Numbered from the stretch's first letter, positions 24,296 to 31,151 are shown. The stretch is DNA of 64,000 bases from Sinorhizobium medicae (GCF_007827695.1 NZ_VITA01000009.1:168547-232546); one strand, 5' to 3'. Made by a program: numbers and translations. Notes: generated by a model from the sequence alone, not told the origin.

Positions 24296-24669
24296 TTCAC
24301 TCGTCCTTTCTTCGTCGTCGCTTCTTCCTTGCCAGCCACAAGAGCAGCCAGGCGAAGAATGTTCGGATCAACCGCAATCTTCCGCTCCTTCTCATACGCA
24401 TCGTCTATTTTCTCGCATGCTTTGCTGTAAGCATTCGCAAGCGCAAAGAAGTTCGACATCAGCATATCTTTAACTTCGCGATGGCGAAGCCGCATGAGGA
24501 TAGACGATGGAACCTTCAATTTGCGCTGCAGACGCGCGGCAGCAGCTTCGATCGTATCGCCAGGCCCGCGGTGCTCTTGGGCAAGTAGGAACTGCGCCAT
24601 GCCCTTCGCTGAACTGATGTATGCGGTACTCATCGTCTTGCTTTCCTTGTCAGAAATTTTGTCACGCAT
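24292..24669 (-). CDS. Hypothetical helical protein of the early leftward operon
   Basis: A 125-residue basic helical protein: MAQFLLAQEHRGPGDTIEAA, then RLQRKLKVPSSILMRLRHRE, then a coiled segment with several Lys/Glu. I chose the ATG at 24669 because AAGGAAA lies 7 bases upstream; an ATG at 24630 is the alternative, and the longer upstream frame is antisense to a small rightward frame. The composition fits a nucleic-acid-binding protein but no family was recognised. Confidence 0.6.
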   Translation of the reverse strand: MRDKISDKESKTMSTAYISSAKGMAQFLLAQEHRGPGDTIEAAAARLQRKLKVPSSILMRLRHREVKDMLMSNFFALANAYSKACEKIDDAYEKERKIAVDPNILRLAALVAGKEEATTKKGRVK

Positions 24670-24714
24670 GACGGTTTCCTTGTGCGAATTCTGGTCCCGT
24701 TGAAGGAGACGCGG

Positions 24715-24966
24715 ATGCGCACAGGCATTACCGATGGAGAGGACGGCGCCGCTGCAACGGCTGCCGGTCCCTCCCAAGTCTTTCCGTTTCGTAGGGGCTC
24801 CGCCGCAGCTGCCCCTACTGCCGGCGACGTGACCTCGTCGTCGCTGGCCCCTATTCCCCTGGGTGACGCTGTTCGAGCCGTGGTGATGAACTTGGCGAAC
24901 AAGCGGATCAGGGTGCATGTCTTGCGGCTGGTCCCGAGGGAGGAGGACCAGGACCAGCCGCGTTAA
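24715..24966 (+). CDS. Possible small basic protein on the opposite strand
   Basis: An 83-residue frame with GAAGGAG about 6 bases before its ATG. The N-terminal half is Ala/Gly/Ser-rich and likely disordered; the C-terminal half (LGDAVRAVVMNLANKRIRVH followed by VLRLVPREEDQ) looks like a folded helix-strand unit. It sits in a gap of the leftward operon (24670-24982). Coding is supported by the ribosome-binding site and composition only. Function unknown. Confidence 0.45.
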   Translation: MRTGITDGEDGAAATAAGPSQVFPFRRGSAAAAPTAGDVTSSSLAPIPLGDAVRAVVMNLANKRIRVHVLRLVPREEDQDQPR

Positions 24967-24982
24967 GCGCCTCGGGAGGAGG

Positions 24983-25111
24983 TCAGCGCTTAATTCTTGC
25001 CTTGAAGCCGTTTCGGCGAAATTCGCGCTCGACGAAGCTAGGAAGGATCAGGGTGAGCGCTGCCATCCAGAGAACGACGCCGAGACAGCCAAGGAAAACG
25101 GGCCAAGTCAT
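24983..25111 (-). CDS. Single-span membrane microprotein
   Basis: A 42-residue protein starting [20 protein letters not shown]: one hydrophobic span of about 20 residues followed by a basic tail (FVEREFRRNGFKARIKR). The start overlaps the stop of the Cys-rich gene upstream by exactly 4 bases, the pattern used throughout this operon, which makes it a credible gene despite its size. A basic cytoplasmic tail after one span fits holin-like, regulatory or membrane-tethering phage proteins; none can be chosen. Confidence 0.6.
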   Translation of the reverse strand: MTWPVFLGCLGVVLWMAALTLILPSFVEREFRRNGFKARIKR

Positions 25112-25299
25112 GCTGCTGCATCCTTCTTGTAGGAGGGGTTGGTCGAATGATCGCAGCGCTCACAAAACCGCTCGATCGTCTCATTGATGGAAAGTACGCG
25201 GTCGCATCGATCGCAGGCGTGATGCGGCAACCTCTGAAAGTCGCGGCTCTGAAGGTGACGGGCCGCAGCGATGGAAGACGATGACCCAATCCCGATCAT
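25108..25299 (-). CDS. Cys-rich zinc-ribbon-like small protein
   Basis: A 63-residue protein with two CxxC pairs spaced as in a zinc ribbon: [20 protein letters not shown] followed by C. The segment before them is His/Arg-rich ([16 protein letters not shown]). It lies between the GapR-domain gene and the membrane microprotein with 4-base overlaps at both ends. Metal and nucleic-acid binding are likely; the target is unknown. Confidence 0.58.
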   Translation of the reverse strand: MIGIGSSSSIAAARHLQSRDFQRLPHHACDRCDRVLSINETIERFCERCDHSTNPSYKKDAAA

Positions 25300-26159
25300 G
25301 CCAATTCCTCCGCCTTCTCGCGCATGGCGACGGTGCATCCGTGGCAATGCTTATCGCTGTAGCCGCCGCAAGCTTCCGGGTTCCGGCAGTTCGGCCGGAG
25401 CGGCCATTTCGGCTTGGCAATGGAATTGGTTGCCGGGCTTTCACCGGCTCCAGCATGGCTCACGCTACCGTCTTCCGTTTCCGGGACTGCCTTACGGGCG
25501 TTTTCCGCTGGCACGGCTTGGGCGATCTCGTCGCCTCGAAGCACGTCGCGGTCCATCTCGGTTGCCTCTTCAGGCGAATGGGTTGCCCGCTTTTCGTCCG
25601 GGCCAGACGCGCTTGCGACGGCGTTTATGTTTGCGCGCTCCGCGCTGCGGTCTACATCTTCGCCTCCTGCTTTGGCGCCGCTGGCTTCCGCCGTAGCGCT
25701 GGGGGATTCGATCTCGCCATGAGAGGCAGTGGCGATTTCAGTTTGATCGTCGAGGATCTCGCCGGTCTCGGCGTCGAAGCGCTCTTCGCGCTCGATCATG
25801 ATGTCTACTACGGTGAGCAGTGCCGCCCTGCCCGCTTGCGTCTGCAAGCCGGTAGCGACCTGGGCGACGAGCTTTGCGCTGGTCTCCGCCTCGGGCTCTT
25901 CGAACATGTCGAACTGGATCATGCCAAGGGCTTGCAGATAGGTGTCGAGGATTGCCTCTTGCTCCGCGCGCTCGTCGGCATCCTGCTTGCGGATGGAAAT
26001 CACCTTGCGCAGGATCTTGGCGTCGAAGCCCATCGATTTCGCCTCGCCATAGACATCCTTGATGTCCTCGGCGATCGTCTTCTTTTCCTCCTCGAGGCGC
26101 TCTATGCGCTCTATGAAAGCGCGGAGTTGGTCGCGGGCAATGCCGTGTGCGTTGGACAT
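25296..26159 (-). CDS. GapR-domain (DUF2312) protein with a long acidic C-terminal extension
   Basis: A 287-residue protein. Residues of about 10-80 match the DUF2312/GapR domain ([20 protein letters not shown], then [20 protein letters not shown] and [19 protein letters not shown]), which in Caulobacter forms a DNA clamp ahead of replication forks. Host GapR is only about 90 residues; here some 200 more follow: an Ala/Glu/Ser-rich linker and a C-terminal Cys/His cluster ([20 protein letters not shown]). The fusion is unusual. It may coat overtwisted phage DNA. The start is clear of the upstream gene by 9 bases. Confidence 0.78.
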   Translation of the reverse strand: MSNAHGIARDQLRAFIERIERLEEEKKTIAEDIKDVYGEAKSMGFDAKILRKVISIRKQDADERAEQEAILDTYLQALGMIQFDMFEEPEAETSAKLVAQVATGLQTQAGRAALLTVVDIMIEREERFDAETGEILDDQTEIATASHGEIESPSATAEASGAKAGGEDVDRSAERANINAVASASGPDEKRATHSPEEATEMDRDVLRGDEIAQAVPAENARKAVPETEDGSVSHAGAGESPATNSIAKPKWPLRPNCRNPEACGGYSDKHCHGCTVAMREKAEELA

Positions 26160-26168
26160 GGTGGCTCC

Positions 26169-26489
26169 TCAGAACGGAAGGTCGTCATCGCTGGTAGGCG
26201 GCGGCGACGGCTGTTTCGGCGGGGATGGGTTGCGGATGGAGGAGGCCACGTCAGCGCAAGCGTAGTAGCCGGCGCCCCGTGCTTCTTCTGTCCACTCGGA
26301 ACAGACGCAGGCTTGACTGAAATAGTCCGCCACGGACGCGCAGCGCTCGCGCTCGGCGAGGATGCCGATGGCTATCGCGTCGCGAATGCTTTCCGCGTTC
26401 GTGCTGCCGGTCTTGCCCCACGCCTGTTCCCAAGCGGATTGGACCGCCTTCATGACGTCTTGGGGGATGGTCTGGGCGCCGGAGCTCAT
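26169..26489 (-). CDS. Hypothetical protein ending in an SSB-like acidic tip
   Basis: A 106-residue protein with an N-terminal helical domain (QDVMKAVQSAWEQAWGKTGS), a Cys-containing middle (RERCASVADYFSQACVCSEW) and a Pro/Ser-rich linker ending PPTSDDDLPF. The end closely matches the DDDIPF tip through which SSB recruits replication and repair proteins, yet no OB-fold is recognisable. First gene of the replication operon. I start at 26489; an ATG 21 bases upstream is possible. It may capture SSB-binding host factors for the phage. Confidence 0.62.
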   Translation of the reverse strand: MSSGAQTIPQDVMKAVQSAWEQAWGKTGSTNAESIRDAIAIGILAERERCASVADYFSQACVCSEWTEEARGAGYYACADVASSIRNPSPPKQPSPPPTSDDDLPF

Positions 26490-26563
26490 AGCCCTGCCCT
26501 CCTGTTCCACTCGTCGATCACGGACCGACGATCACGCCATTCCCCAAACCCGTAGGAGCCCGC

Positions 26564-26812
26564 ATGCCCAGCGTCGGAAAGCTCGGAACCCCGGAAGAGC
26601 CCGTCTTCATCTTCGATGAGGGCGCACCGGCCCTCTACGTCGACCTGATCACGGAGCTCGAAGTCGACGAGAACGACATCGTCCGTATCTCGTTCGGAGC
26701 CATGTCCAAGAACGGCGACGGGCAGATCAAAGCCGTGATCTCTGTTCGGCTCAGGATGCCGAAGAACATTGCGTGGCAATTCCGCCGTGGCTTGAGAGAG
26801 CTGGAGGGCTGA
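26564..26812 (+). CDS. Small hypothetical protein
   Basis: An 82-residue acidic protein (PEEPVFIFDEGAPALYVDLI, then ENDIVRISFGAMSKNGDGQI and RLRMPKNIAWQFRRGLRELEG) with alternating strand and helix pattern. It reads rightward between the SSB-tail gene and the Cro-like gene, both leftward. The opposite strand also has an open frame, but this frame has the more natural composition. Its ending six bases before the Cro-like gene stop suggests a convergent pair. Function unknown. Confidence 0.55.
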   Translation: MPSVGKLGTPEEPVFIFDEGAPALYVDLITELEVDENDIVRISFGAMSKNGDGQIKAVISVRLRMPKNIAWQFRRGLRELEG

Positions 26813-26817
26813 GTGCG

Positions 26818-27024
26818 TCATGCTGCGCTCGCCTCTGCAGCGTTCATCGCTTCCAGGATGCGCTGCCGCGTCTGCATCCTCGGCTCGCGCCCTTCCCTCA
26901 GCTGGAAAACAAAAAGCGGATCTCCGGCGAACTGCTTGCCGAAGTTCGTCGGCGTCATGTTCCGCTCCACCATGAAGGTTTCCACAGTGGTCTTGAAAGC
27001 GTCGATCTCGGACACGTTCACCAT
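26818..27024 (-). CDS. Cro-like repressor of the leftward early promoter
   Basis: A 68-residue protein with a helix-turn-helix of the small phage regulator type: MVERNMTPTNFGKQFAGDPL, then FVFQLREGREPRMQTRQRIL. Divergent from the CI-like gene with the operator region (27025-27101) between them, it is the natural Cro counterpart. I start at 27024; the longer frame from 27042 begins inside the operator repeats. It should bind the CCTAATAGG-type sites and favour lytic growth, an inference from position. Confidence 0.7.
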   Translation of the reverse strand: MVNVSEIDAFKTTVETFMVERNMTPTNFGKQFAGDPLFVFQLREGREPRMQTRQRILEAMNAAEASAA

Positions 27025-27101
27025 TCCTAATAGGACTATCACTATTAAGATAGGTACATTCCTATTCGCTTCCTGTCAATTCCTATGCCAGTGATTTTTT
27101 C
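27025..27101. promoter_or_regulatory. CI/Cro operator and divergent promoter region
   Basis: This 77-base gap holds repeated half-sites of CCTAT/ATAGG type: TCCTAATAGGA near 27025-27035, and ATTCCTATTC and AATTCCTATG further right. A leftward promoter reads TTGACA (27079-27074) and, after 17 bases, TACCTA (27056-27051), placed to drive the Cro-like gene. The half-sites overlap both promoter boxes, so repressor bound here would block leftward transcription. The same half-sites recur at 28560-28620. Confidence 0.7.
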
Positions 27102-27785
27102 ATGGACCAGGTAAGACGAACGATTCTGAAGCGGATGCAGGAACGAGGCCTCAATTACAAAGAGGTCTCGCTAGAGCTCGGGAAGAACCAGGCATACCTC
27201 CAGCAGTTCATGGAGAGGAATGTGCCGAACAAGCTGAAAGAGGATGTGCGCTCTCGCCTGGCGGAGATCCTTGACTTACCGGAAGAGGATTTGGGGGCCC
27301 CTTCGAGGGCGCTTACCAGCAGCGATAGTAAGAGCGACGAAATCCCGGAGATCGATCTTGTCGCCGGCCTCGGCGCCGGGGGGTTCGTTGCGCTGGAGCA
27401 CACGACCAAGAACGGCATAACCTTCTCCAAGGAAGTCGTTCGCGATCATTGGCGCCTTCCAGAGTGGATGCTTTCAAGGATGGGCGTCAAGGCGTCCCAC
27501 GTAGCCGCCTTCCCCGCTCAGGGGGATTCCATGTCGCCGACCATTAGCGACGGCGACGTGGTTTTCATCGATACCCGTCATCGGGTTCCATCACCCGATG
27601 GTATCTATGCACTGGCTGATGAGTTTGGCGGGGTAGTCGTGAAGCGACTCGAGGTGACGTCACGTCCTGGCGCCGAAACCATCACTGTGAAGATAATTTC
27701 AGATAACCCGCGCCATTCAGAGCGCGAGTTTACTCTTGATGAGATACAGATCGTGGGCCGCTACATCGGGAGATTTACCGTCTGA
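27102..27785 (+). CDS. CI/LexA-like prophage repressor (HTH plus S24 peptidase)
   Basis: A 227-residue two-domain repressor. Residues of about 1-60 form a Cro/CI-type helix-turn-helix (RMQERGLNYKEVSLELGKNQ). Residues of about 85-227 form an S24 peptidase domain: a likely cleavage zone VAGLGAGG (88-95), catalytic Ser143 in GDSMSPTI and Lys181 in VVVKRLE. All self-cleavage parts are present, so induction by RecA during DNA damage is expected. It should maintain lysogeny by binding the flanking operators. Confidence 0.88.
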   Translation: MDQVRRTILKRMQERGLNYKEVSLELGKNQAYLQQFMERNVPNKLKEDVRSRLAEILDLPEEDLGAPSRALTSSDSKSDEIPEIDLVAGLGAGGFVALEHTTKNGITFSKEVVRDHWRLPEWMLSRMGVKASHVAAFPAQGDSMSPTISDGDVVFIDTRHRVPSPDGIYALADEFGGVVVKRLEVTSRPGAETITVKIISDNPRHSEREFTLDEIQIVGRYIGRFTV

Positions 27786-27792
27786 ATGGCCA

Positions 27793-28182
27793 TCATAGGC
27801 CTCCGAGAAAGCGCTCGCTCCGCACCCGGATGTCGGCCACGACAATGCCCACAACTCTTTCGTTGAATTCCTCCCTGTCGATCGTCTTTGTTCCGTATCG
27901 CGGGTTTTCTCGCGACAGGGAAAGGGCACCACCTTTTTCCAGTGTGTTGGTGACACGGTAAAGGTCGAGGGCGAGTCCATCGTCGAGGAGGTAAATACCT
28001 TCGCCTTGATATGCAGTTACTGGTGCAAGAAGCGCATAATCGCGCCCTCCGCGGAGCGCCGGCTCCATCGTGTCGGATTTAACCGCATGGATGCGGAAAC
28101 GACCTGTAAGGAGCCCTTCGGGCGGAAGGTTCGGACTAAAGAGATCATGCATTTGAAGCCTCGCTGCAACCGTCTCCCACAT
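27793..28182 (-). CDS. S24-fold protein without HTH and with altered catalytic residues
   Basis: A 129-residue protein converging on the CI gene (7-base gap). Its core copies the S24/LexA fold: FRIHAVKSDTMEPALRGGRD lines up with VxGDSMxPTLxxGD, and GEGIYLLDDGLALDLYRV with GxYxxxxxxxxxVKRL. However the Ser position is Thr38 and the Lys position is Tyr75, and no helix-turn-helix precedes it. It cannot cleave like LexA. It may pair with CI or act as antirepressor. Starts at 28152 or 28245 are alternatives; I recall relatives in other rhizobia beginning MWETV. Confidence 0.65.
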   Translation of the reverse strand: MWETVAARLQMHDLFSPNLPPEGLLTGRFRIHAVKSDTMEPALRGGRDYALLAPVTAYQGEGIYLLDDGLALDLYRVTNTLEKGGALSLSRENPRYGTKTIDREEFNERVVGIVVADIRVRSERFLGGL

Positions 28183-28229
28183 TGGAGTACCGGTGCACGT
28201 TAGCGCGGCAGTTGCACACTTCGACAGCA

Positions 28230-28249
28230 ATATTTGCAAGAGCAAATAT
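28230..28249. promoter_or_regulatory. Perfect dyad upstream of the S24-fold gene
   Basis: ATATTTGC and GCAAATAT form an 8-bp perfect inverted repeat around AAGA, about 50 bases upstream of the likely start at 28182. Such AT-rich dyads are typical operators for dimeric regulators. It differs from the CCTAT-type sites and from the larger repeat beginning at 28254, suggesting a different regulator. No RNA-terminator features accompany it. Confidence 0.5.
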
Positions 28250-28253
28250 ATGG

Positions 28254-28331
28254 GGATTGTCAGAAAACTGTCATACTATTCGCAACCATTCACTAAGTTG
28301 CTCAACCTTTAAGACAGTTTTCTGACAATCC
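28254..28331. repeat. 19-bp perfect inverted repeat, 40-base spacer
   Basis: GGATTGTCAGAAAACTGTC at 28254-28272 is repeated exactly as its reverse complement at 28313-28331. Each arm itself is a near-palindrome, TGTCAGAAAACTGTCA-like, with a single mismatched pair, so each could hold a repressor dimer. The two centres are about 59 bases apart. It overlaps the 3' part of a small leftward frame. Possible roles are paired operators, a looping site or a cruciform; the dyad within each arm favours operators. Confidence 0.7.
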
Positions 28332-28528
28332 ACAGCAATCATACACTCACTTCTTTGGGGTTCTCCCGAAGCGTGGTTTACGAAAGTTACCGACATCAAA
28401 GACGCCTGGTTCAACTTGGCGCACTTTTGGGCGCTGGGCGCCCCAGTCACTTTTTCCCCACGTGGATAATACTTCGTTATTCCGGCGGCCCAGTCACAGT
28501 TGCGGTCGGAAACGTTCACGACGGCCAC
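28271..28528 (-). CDS. Possible hypothetical protein in the immunity region
   Basis: An 85-residue frame (MAVVNVSDRNCDWAAGITKY, then SVTFVNHASGEPQRSECMIA and a helical C-terminus) with protein-like composition including three Cys. It lies between the S24-fold gene and the rightward early promoter. The spacer and right arm of the 19-bp inverted repeat fall inside its 3' end, with the left arm just beyond the stop, which weakens the case for a pure coding role. No clear ribosome-binding site seen. Could be a minor regulator or noncoding. Confidence 0.42.
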   Translation of the reverse strand: MAVVNVSDRNCDWAAGITKYYPRGEKVTGAPSAQKCAKLNQASLMSVTFVNHASGEPQRSECMIAVDCQKTVLKVEQLSEWLRIV

Positions 28529-28550
28529 CTCAGGCCTCCCCCTAAATCAC

Positions 28551-28625
28551 ATTCGCCAATCCTAATAGGCTAGTTCCTATTTTCCCTATTGACACCGCAA
28601 TAGGCATTTTCCTATAGTCCCTATC
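28551..28625 (+). promoter_or_regulatory. Rightward early promoter with operator half-sites
   Basis: TTGACA at 28589-28594 and TATAGT at 28613-28618, 18 bases apart, make the clearest sigma-70 promoter in the window, 46 bases upstream of the first early gene. Half-sites of CCTAT/ATAGG type surround and overlap it: TCCTAATAGGC (28560-28570), TTCCTATT, CCCTATTG, CAATAGGC and TTCCTATAG. CI and Cro binding to these should switch the rightward operon, as at the operator region 27025-27101. Confidence 0.8.
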
Positions 28626-28663
28626 AAGACATCAACACACGGTCTTGCCGGAGACGAAAAACG

Positions 28664-29011
28664 ATGATGATCAGCTTTTCAGTAGACTATGAATTCGAAG
28701 AGCTTCAGCTCTGCGACGAGGGCCTGATGGCCAACGGTACCGCAACGCTGGTCCACGACGGGGACGGTGAGTTCTATGTCGATGAGATCGTTCTGATCGG
28801 CGGCAAGCGGTTGGACCGGAAGGGCACCGGTGCCTGGGGCTTCCCGAGCCTCGTCAACAAGGCTCTCTTCGAGGCCATTGCCACCCTGATCGAGAACGAC
28901 AGCCATGCGCAGGACTTCTTCCAGAACGCTCTTGAGGAAGGCTCCTCGCCTGATCCGGACAGTGCTTACGACGAGCGCCGGGATCATGCTGCAATGGCGT
29001 GGGTCGCCTGA
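28664..29011 (+). CDS. Hypothetical protein, first gene of the rightward early operon
   Basis: A 115-residue acidic protein (VDYEFEELQLCDEGLMANGT, then VDEIVLIGGKRLDRKGTGAW and a helical C-terminus). It lies 46 bases after the -10 of the rightward early promoter and overlaps the next gene by one base at its stop. Not recognised. First genes of early operons in lambdoid phages often act on host takeover, but nothing in the sequence shows that here. Confidence 0.65.
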   Translation: MMISFSVDYEFEELQLCDEGLMANGTATLVHDGDGEFYVDEIVLIGGKRLDRKGTGAWGFPSLVNKALFEAIATLIENDSHAQDFFQNALEEGSSPDPDSAYDERRDHAAMAWVA

Positions 29012-29379
29012 TGAGAGCGGTAGAAAAGATCAGCCTCGACGAGTTTCGCGCCCGACTTGACGCGCAGGGCGTGTCACGCCGTCATCTCGCTTTCAAGTGC
29101 CCGATGTGTGCGACCGTTCAATCCATGCAGTCTCTCATTGACGCTGGCGCCGGGCCGGACGAGGAGAGCGTCGAGAAGTACATCGGTTTCTCTTGCGTCG
29201 GCCGTTTCAATGGCGCGGAAGGACCGCGCAAGAAGCCAGACGGCAAGCCGTGCAATTGGACGCTCGGCGGTCTGCTCCGACTTCACAAGCTGGAAGTCCA
29301 GACCCCCGATGGAGAGGGTCATCCTCACTTCGAGGTCGCAACGCCGGAAGAGGCAAAAGCGCTGGGGGCGGCCCCATGA
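29011..29379 (+). CDS. VVA0879-like zinc-binding phage protein
   Basis: A 122-residue protein from the ATG at 29011 that overlaps the preceding stop. The pattern GVSRRHLAFKCPMCATVQSM, GFSCVGR and the later PCNW places four Cys like a split zinc site. It resembles proteins annotated as VVA0879 family in phages, from memory. The first residues form an acidic amphipathic helix (KISLDEFRARLDA). Function unknown; a structural zinc is likely. Confidence 0.6.
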   Translation: MRAVEKISLDEFRARLDAQGVSRRHLAFKCPMCATVQSMQSLIDAGAGPDEESVEKYIGFSCVGRFNGAEGPRKKPDGKPCNWTLGGLLRLHKLEVQTPDGEGHPHFEVATPEEAKALGAAP

Positions 29380-29612
29380 ACCGCCCCGTCTCCTACGCAT
29401 GCGACCCGGCGCAGCGCTACTGCGAATGCGGCCGCTGCGCCCTCCCGCCAGCGCCCAACATCGATCTGGACGCGGTCGCCAAGCTGAACCGCGCCACCAC
29501 CGCAACCGCCATGTGCCTGATCCTGATCGCCCTCGTCCTCAGCGTTTTCGCCGTAGGCCTTTGGCGGACGGAGCAGGTGCACAAAGCAATCGTCGCCGAA
29601 AGGAATGTCTAA
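29376..29612 (+). CDS. Cys-cluster plus single-span membrane protein
   Basis: A 78-residue protein with an N-terminal Cys cluster (CDPAQRYCECGRCALPPAP) and one span at about residues 46-65 (AMCLILIALVLSVFAVGLWR). The start overlaps the upstream stop by 4 bases and the stop overlaps the start of the Gp157-like gene by one base, so it is firmly inside the operon. The predicted topology leaves the Cys-rich end on one side of the membrane. Function unknown. Confidence 0.6.
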   Translation: MNRPVSYACDPAQRYCECGRCALPPAPNIDLDAVAKLNRATTATAMCLILIALVLSVFAVGLWRTEQVHKAIVAERNV

Positions 29613-30139
29613 TGGCCATGCCCGACCTTGACTACAACCTTCATCGCCAGACCGAAGCGGCAAAGTCGCTTCTGTCCAGCCTTCGCGACCAAGGCGTTGA
29701 CGATGACGCCGATCTGGTCGCCGACGCGATCGAGGGCGAAACCAACCTCCTCGAGGCTATCGAAGCCGCCCTTGCGCAGATCGACGAATGCGACGTCCTC
29801 ATCACCGGTTTGAAAGCCAAGGAAGAGGAATTCGAGACCCGCCGCAAGTCGATTGAGCGCCGAGCCGAGCGCGTCCGAGCCCTGATCGAACAGGCGATGT
29901 TAGCTACCGATCAAACGTCGCTAAAGCTGCCGACAGCCACCCTGTCGCTCACGAAGCGCGCGCCAGGCCTGATCGTCAACAGCGAAGCGGACATCCCTTC
30001 CCGCTTCTTCGTCGAGCAAGAGCGCCCCGCGCCGAAGCTGGACAAGAAGGCTTTGGCCGCCGCGATCAAAGCCGGCGAGCAAGTGCCCGGCGCCAACCTC
30101 GACAACGGCAGCATCTCTCTTTCCGTCCGGAGGAAGTAA
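29612..30139 (+). CDS. Siphovirus Gp157-like protein
   Basis: A 175-residue protein matching the siphovirus Gp157 family: helical N-terminus (ADAIEGETNLLEAIEAALAQ), a central coiled coil with RRKSIERRAERVRALIEQAM, then the strand segment TATLSLTKRAPGLIVNSEAD and a Lys-rich end. Gp157 proteins are encoded next to Red-beta/RecT annealases; the present neighbour is exactly that. They were linked to phage resistance in streptococci, but their role is not established. Earlier in-frame codons only mirror upstream genes. Confidence 0.82.
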   Translation: MAMPDLDYNLHRQTEAAKSLLSSLRDQGVDDDADLVADAIEGETNLLEAIEAALAQIDECDVLITGLKAKEEEFETRRKSIERRAERVRALIEQAMLATDQTSLKLPTATLSLTKRAPGLIVNSEADIPSRFFVEQERPAPKLDKKALAAAIKAGEQVPGANLDNGSISLSVRRK

Positions 30140-30142
30140 CCC

Positions 30143-31150
30143 ATGCACGCAATCACGAAATTTGACCTGTCGCCACGCCAGATTGCGCTGGTCCAGCAGA
30201 CCGTGGCCAAAGACTGCAACGCCGACGAGTTCAACCTGTTCATGGAAGTCGCCCGGGCGAAGGGCCTCGATCCCTTCCTTGGACAGATCATTCCAATGGT
30301 CTTCTCGAAGGACAATGCCAAGAAGCGGAAGATGACGATCATCATCAGCCGCGACGGTCAGCGCGTGATTGCGCAACGCTGTGGCGACTATCGGCCGGCC
30401 AGCAAGCCAGCGACGTATGAGATCGACGCCTCCCTCAAGAGCCCGCTCAACCCTCAGGGCATCGTGTCCGCCACCGTCTATCTCTGGAAGCAGGATCCGA
30501 AATCGGGCGAATGGTACGAGGTTGCCGGTCAGGCCTATTGGGAGGAATTCGCGCCAATCTCTCACTCTCCCGATCAGTACAACTACGTTGAAACCGGCGA
30601 TACCTGGCCAGACGGGAAGCCCAAGAAGATGAAGAAGTTGAAGGACGGCGCCGTTCCTTCACTCGACGATTCCGGTAACTGGTGCCGGATGCCCCGCCTC
30701 ATGATCGCCAAGTGCGCCGAGATGCAGGCATTGCGCGCCGGCTGGCCCGAGCAGTTCACCGGTCTCTATGACGAAGCCGAAATGGACCGCGCCAAGATCA
30801 TCGATCTGACCGCGTCCGAGATCGTCGAGCACGAGCGCGAGGAAAACCGCCTCAAGGCCGTCGGCGCCTCGAATTCGATCACCATTACCTGGGGAGACAA
30901 TTGGGCGCTTGAGAATGTGCCTGTCGGTGAGTTCTTCGACCGCGCCTGCGAGTTCATCAAAAACGAACCGCCGGCAAAGGTAGCGAAGTGGCGCGACGCA
31001 AATCGGGAACCGCTTAAACTCTTTTGGTCAAAGCATCCCGGCGACGCTCTGGAACTGAAAAAGAGGCTCGAAGCCGCAATCGCGCGTGCCCCGGCAAAGA
31101 GTGCCGTGACCGACGCCGAGCTTCGCAGCCACGTTTTGGCGGCGGGCTGA
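30143..31150 (+). CDS. bet: Phage recombination protein Bet (Red-beta annealase)
   Basis: A 335-residue single-strand annealing protein of the Red-beta family: FNLFMEVARAKGLDPFLGQI near residues 32-51, then IIISRDGQRVIAQRCGDYRP, and RMPRLMIAKCAEMQALRAGW near 190. These are the core signatures of the family. It anneals complementary strands during phage recombination and concatemer formation. No recognisable 5'-3' exonuclease follows; the next gene is a candidate partner. The C-terminal 100 residues are more variable and probably bind partners. Confidence 0.88.
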   Translation: MHAITKFDLSPRQIALVQQTVAKDCNADEFNLFMEVARAKGLDPFLGQIIPMVFSKDNAKKRKMTIIISRDGQRVIAQRCGDYRPASKPATYEIDASLKSPLNPQGIVSATVYLWKQDPKSGEWYEVAGQAYWEEFAPISHSPDQYNYVETGDTWPDGKPKKMKKLKDGAVPSLDDSGNWCRMPRLMIAKCAEMQALRAGWPEQFTGLYDEAEMDRAKIIDLTASEIVEHEREENRLKAVGASNSITITWGDNWALENVPVGEFFDRACEFIKNEPPAKVAKWRDANREPLKLFWSKHPGDALELKKRLEAAIARAPAKSAVTDAELRSHVLAAG

Positions 31151-31151
31151 C

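Noticed and set aside
26486..26821. 111-codon leftward frame ending in WRDRRSVIDEWNRRAGL
   Set aside because: The end resembles small phage proteins, but most of it is antisense to a more protein-like rightward gene, and no start near the credible end was found.
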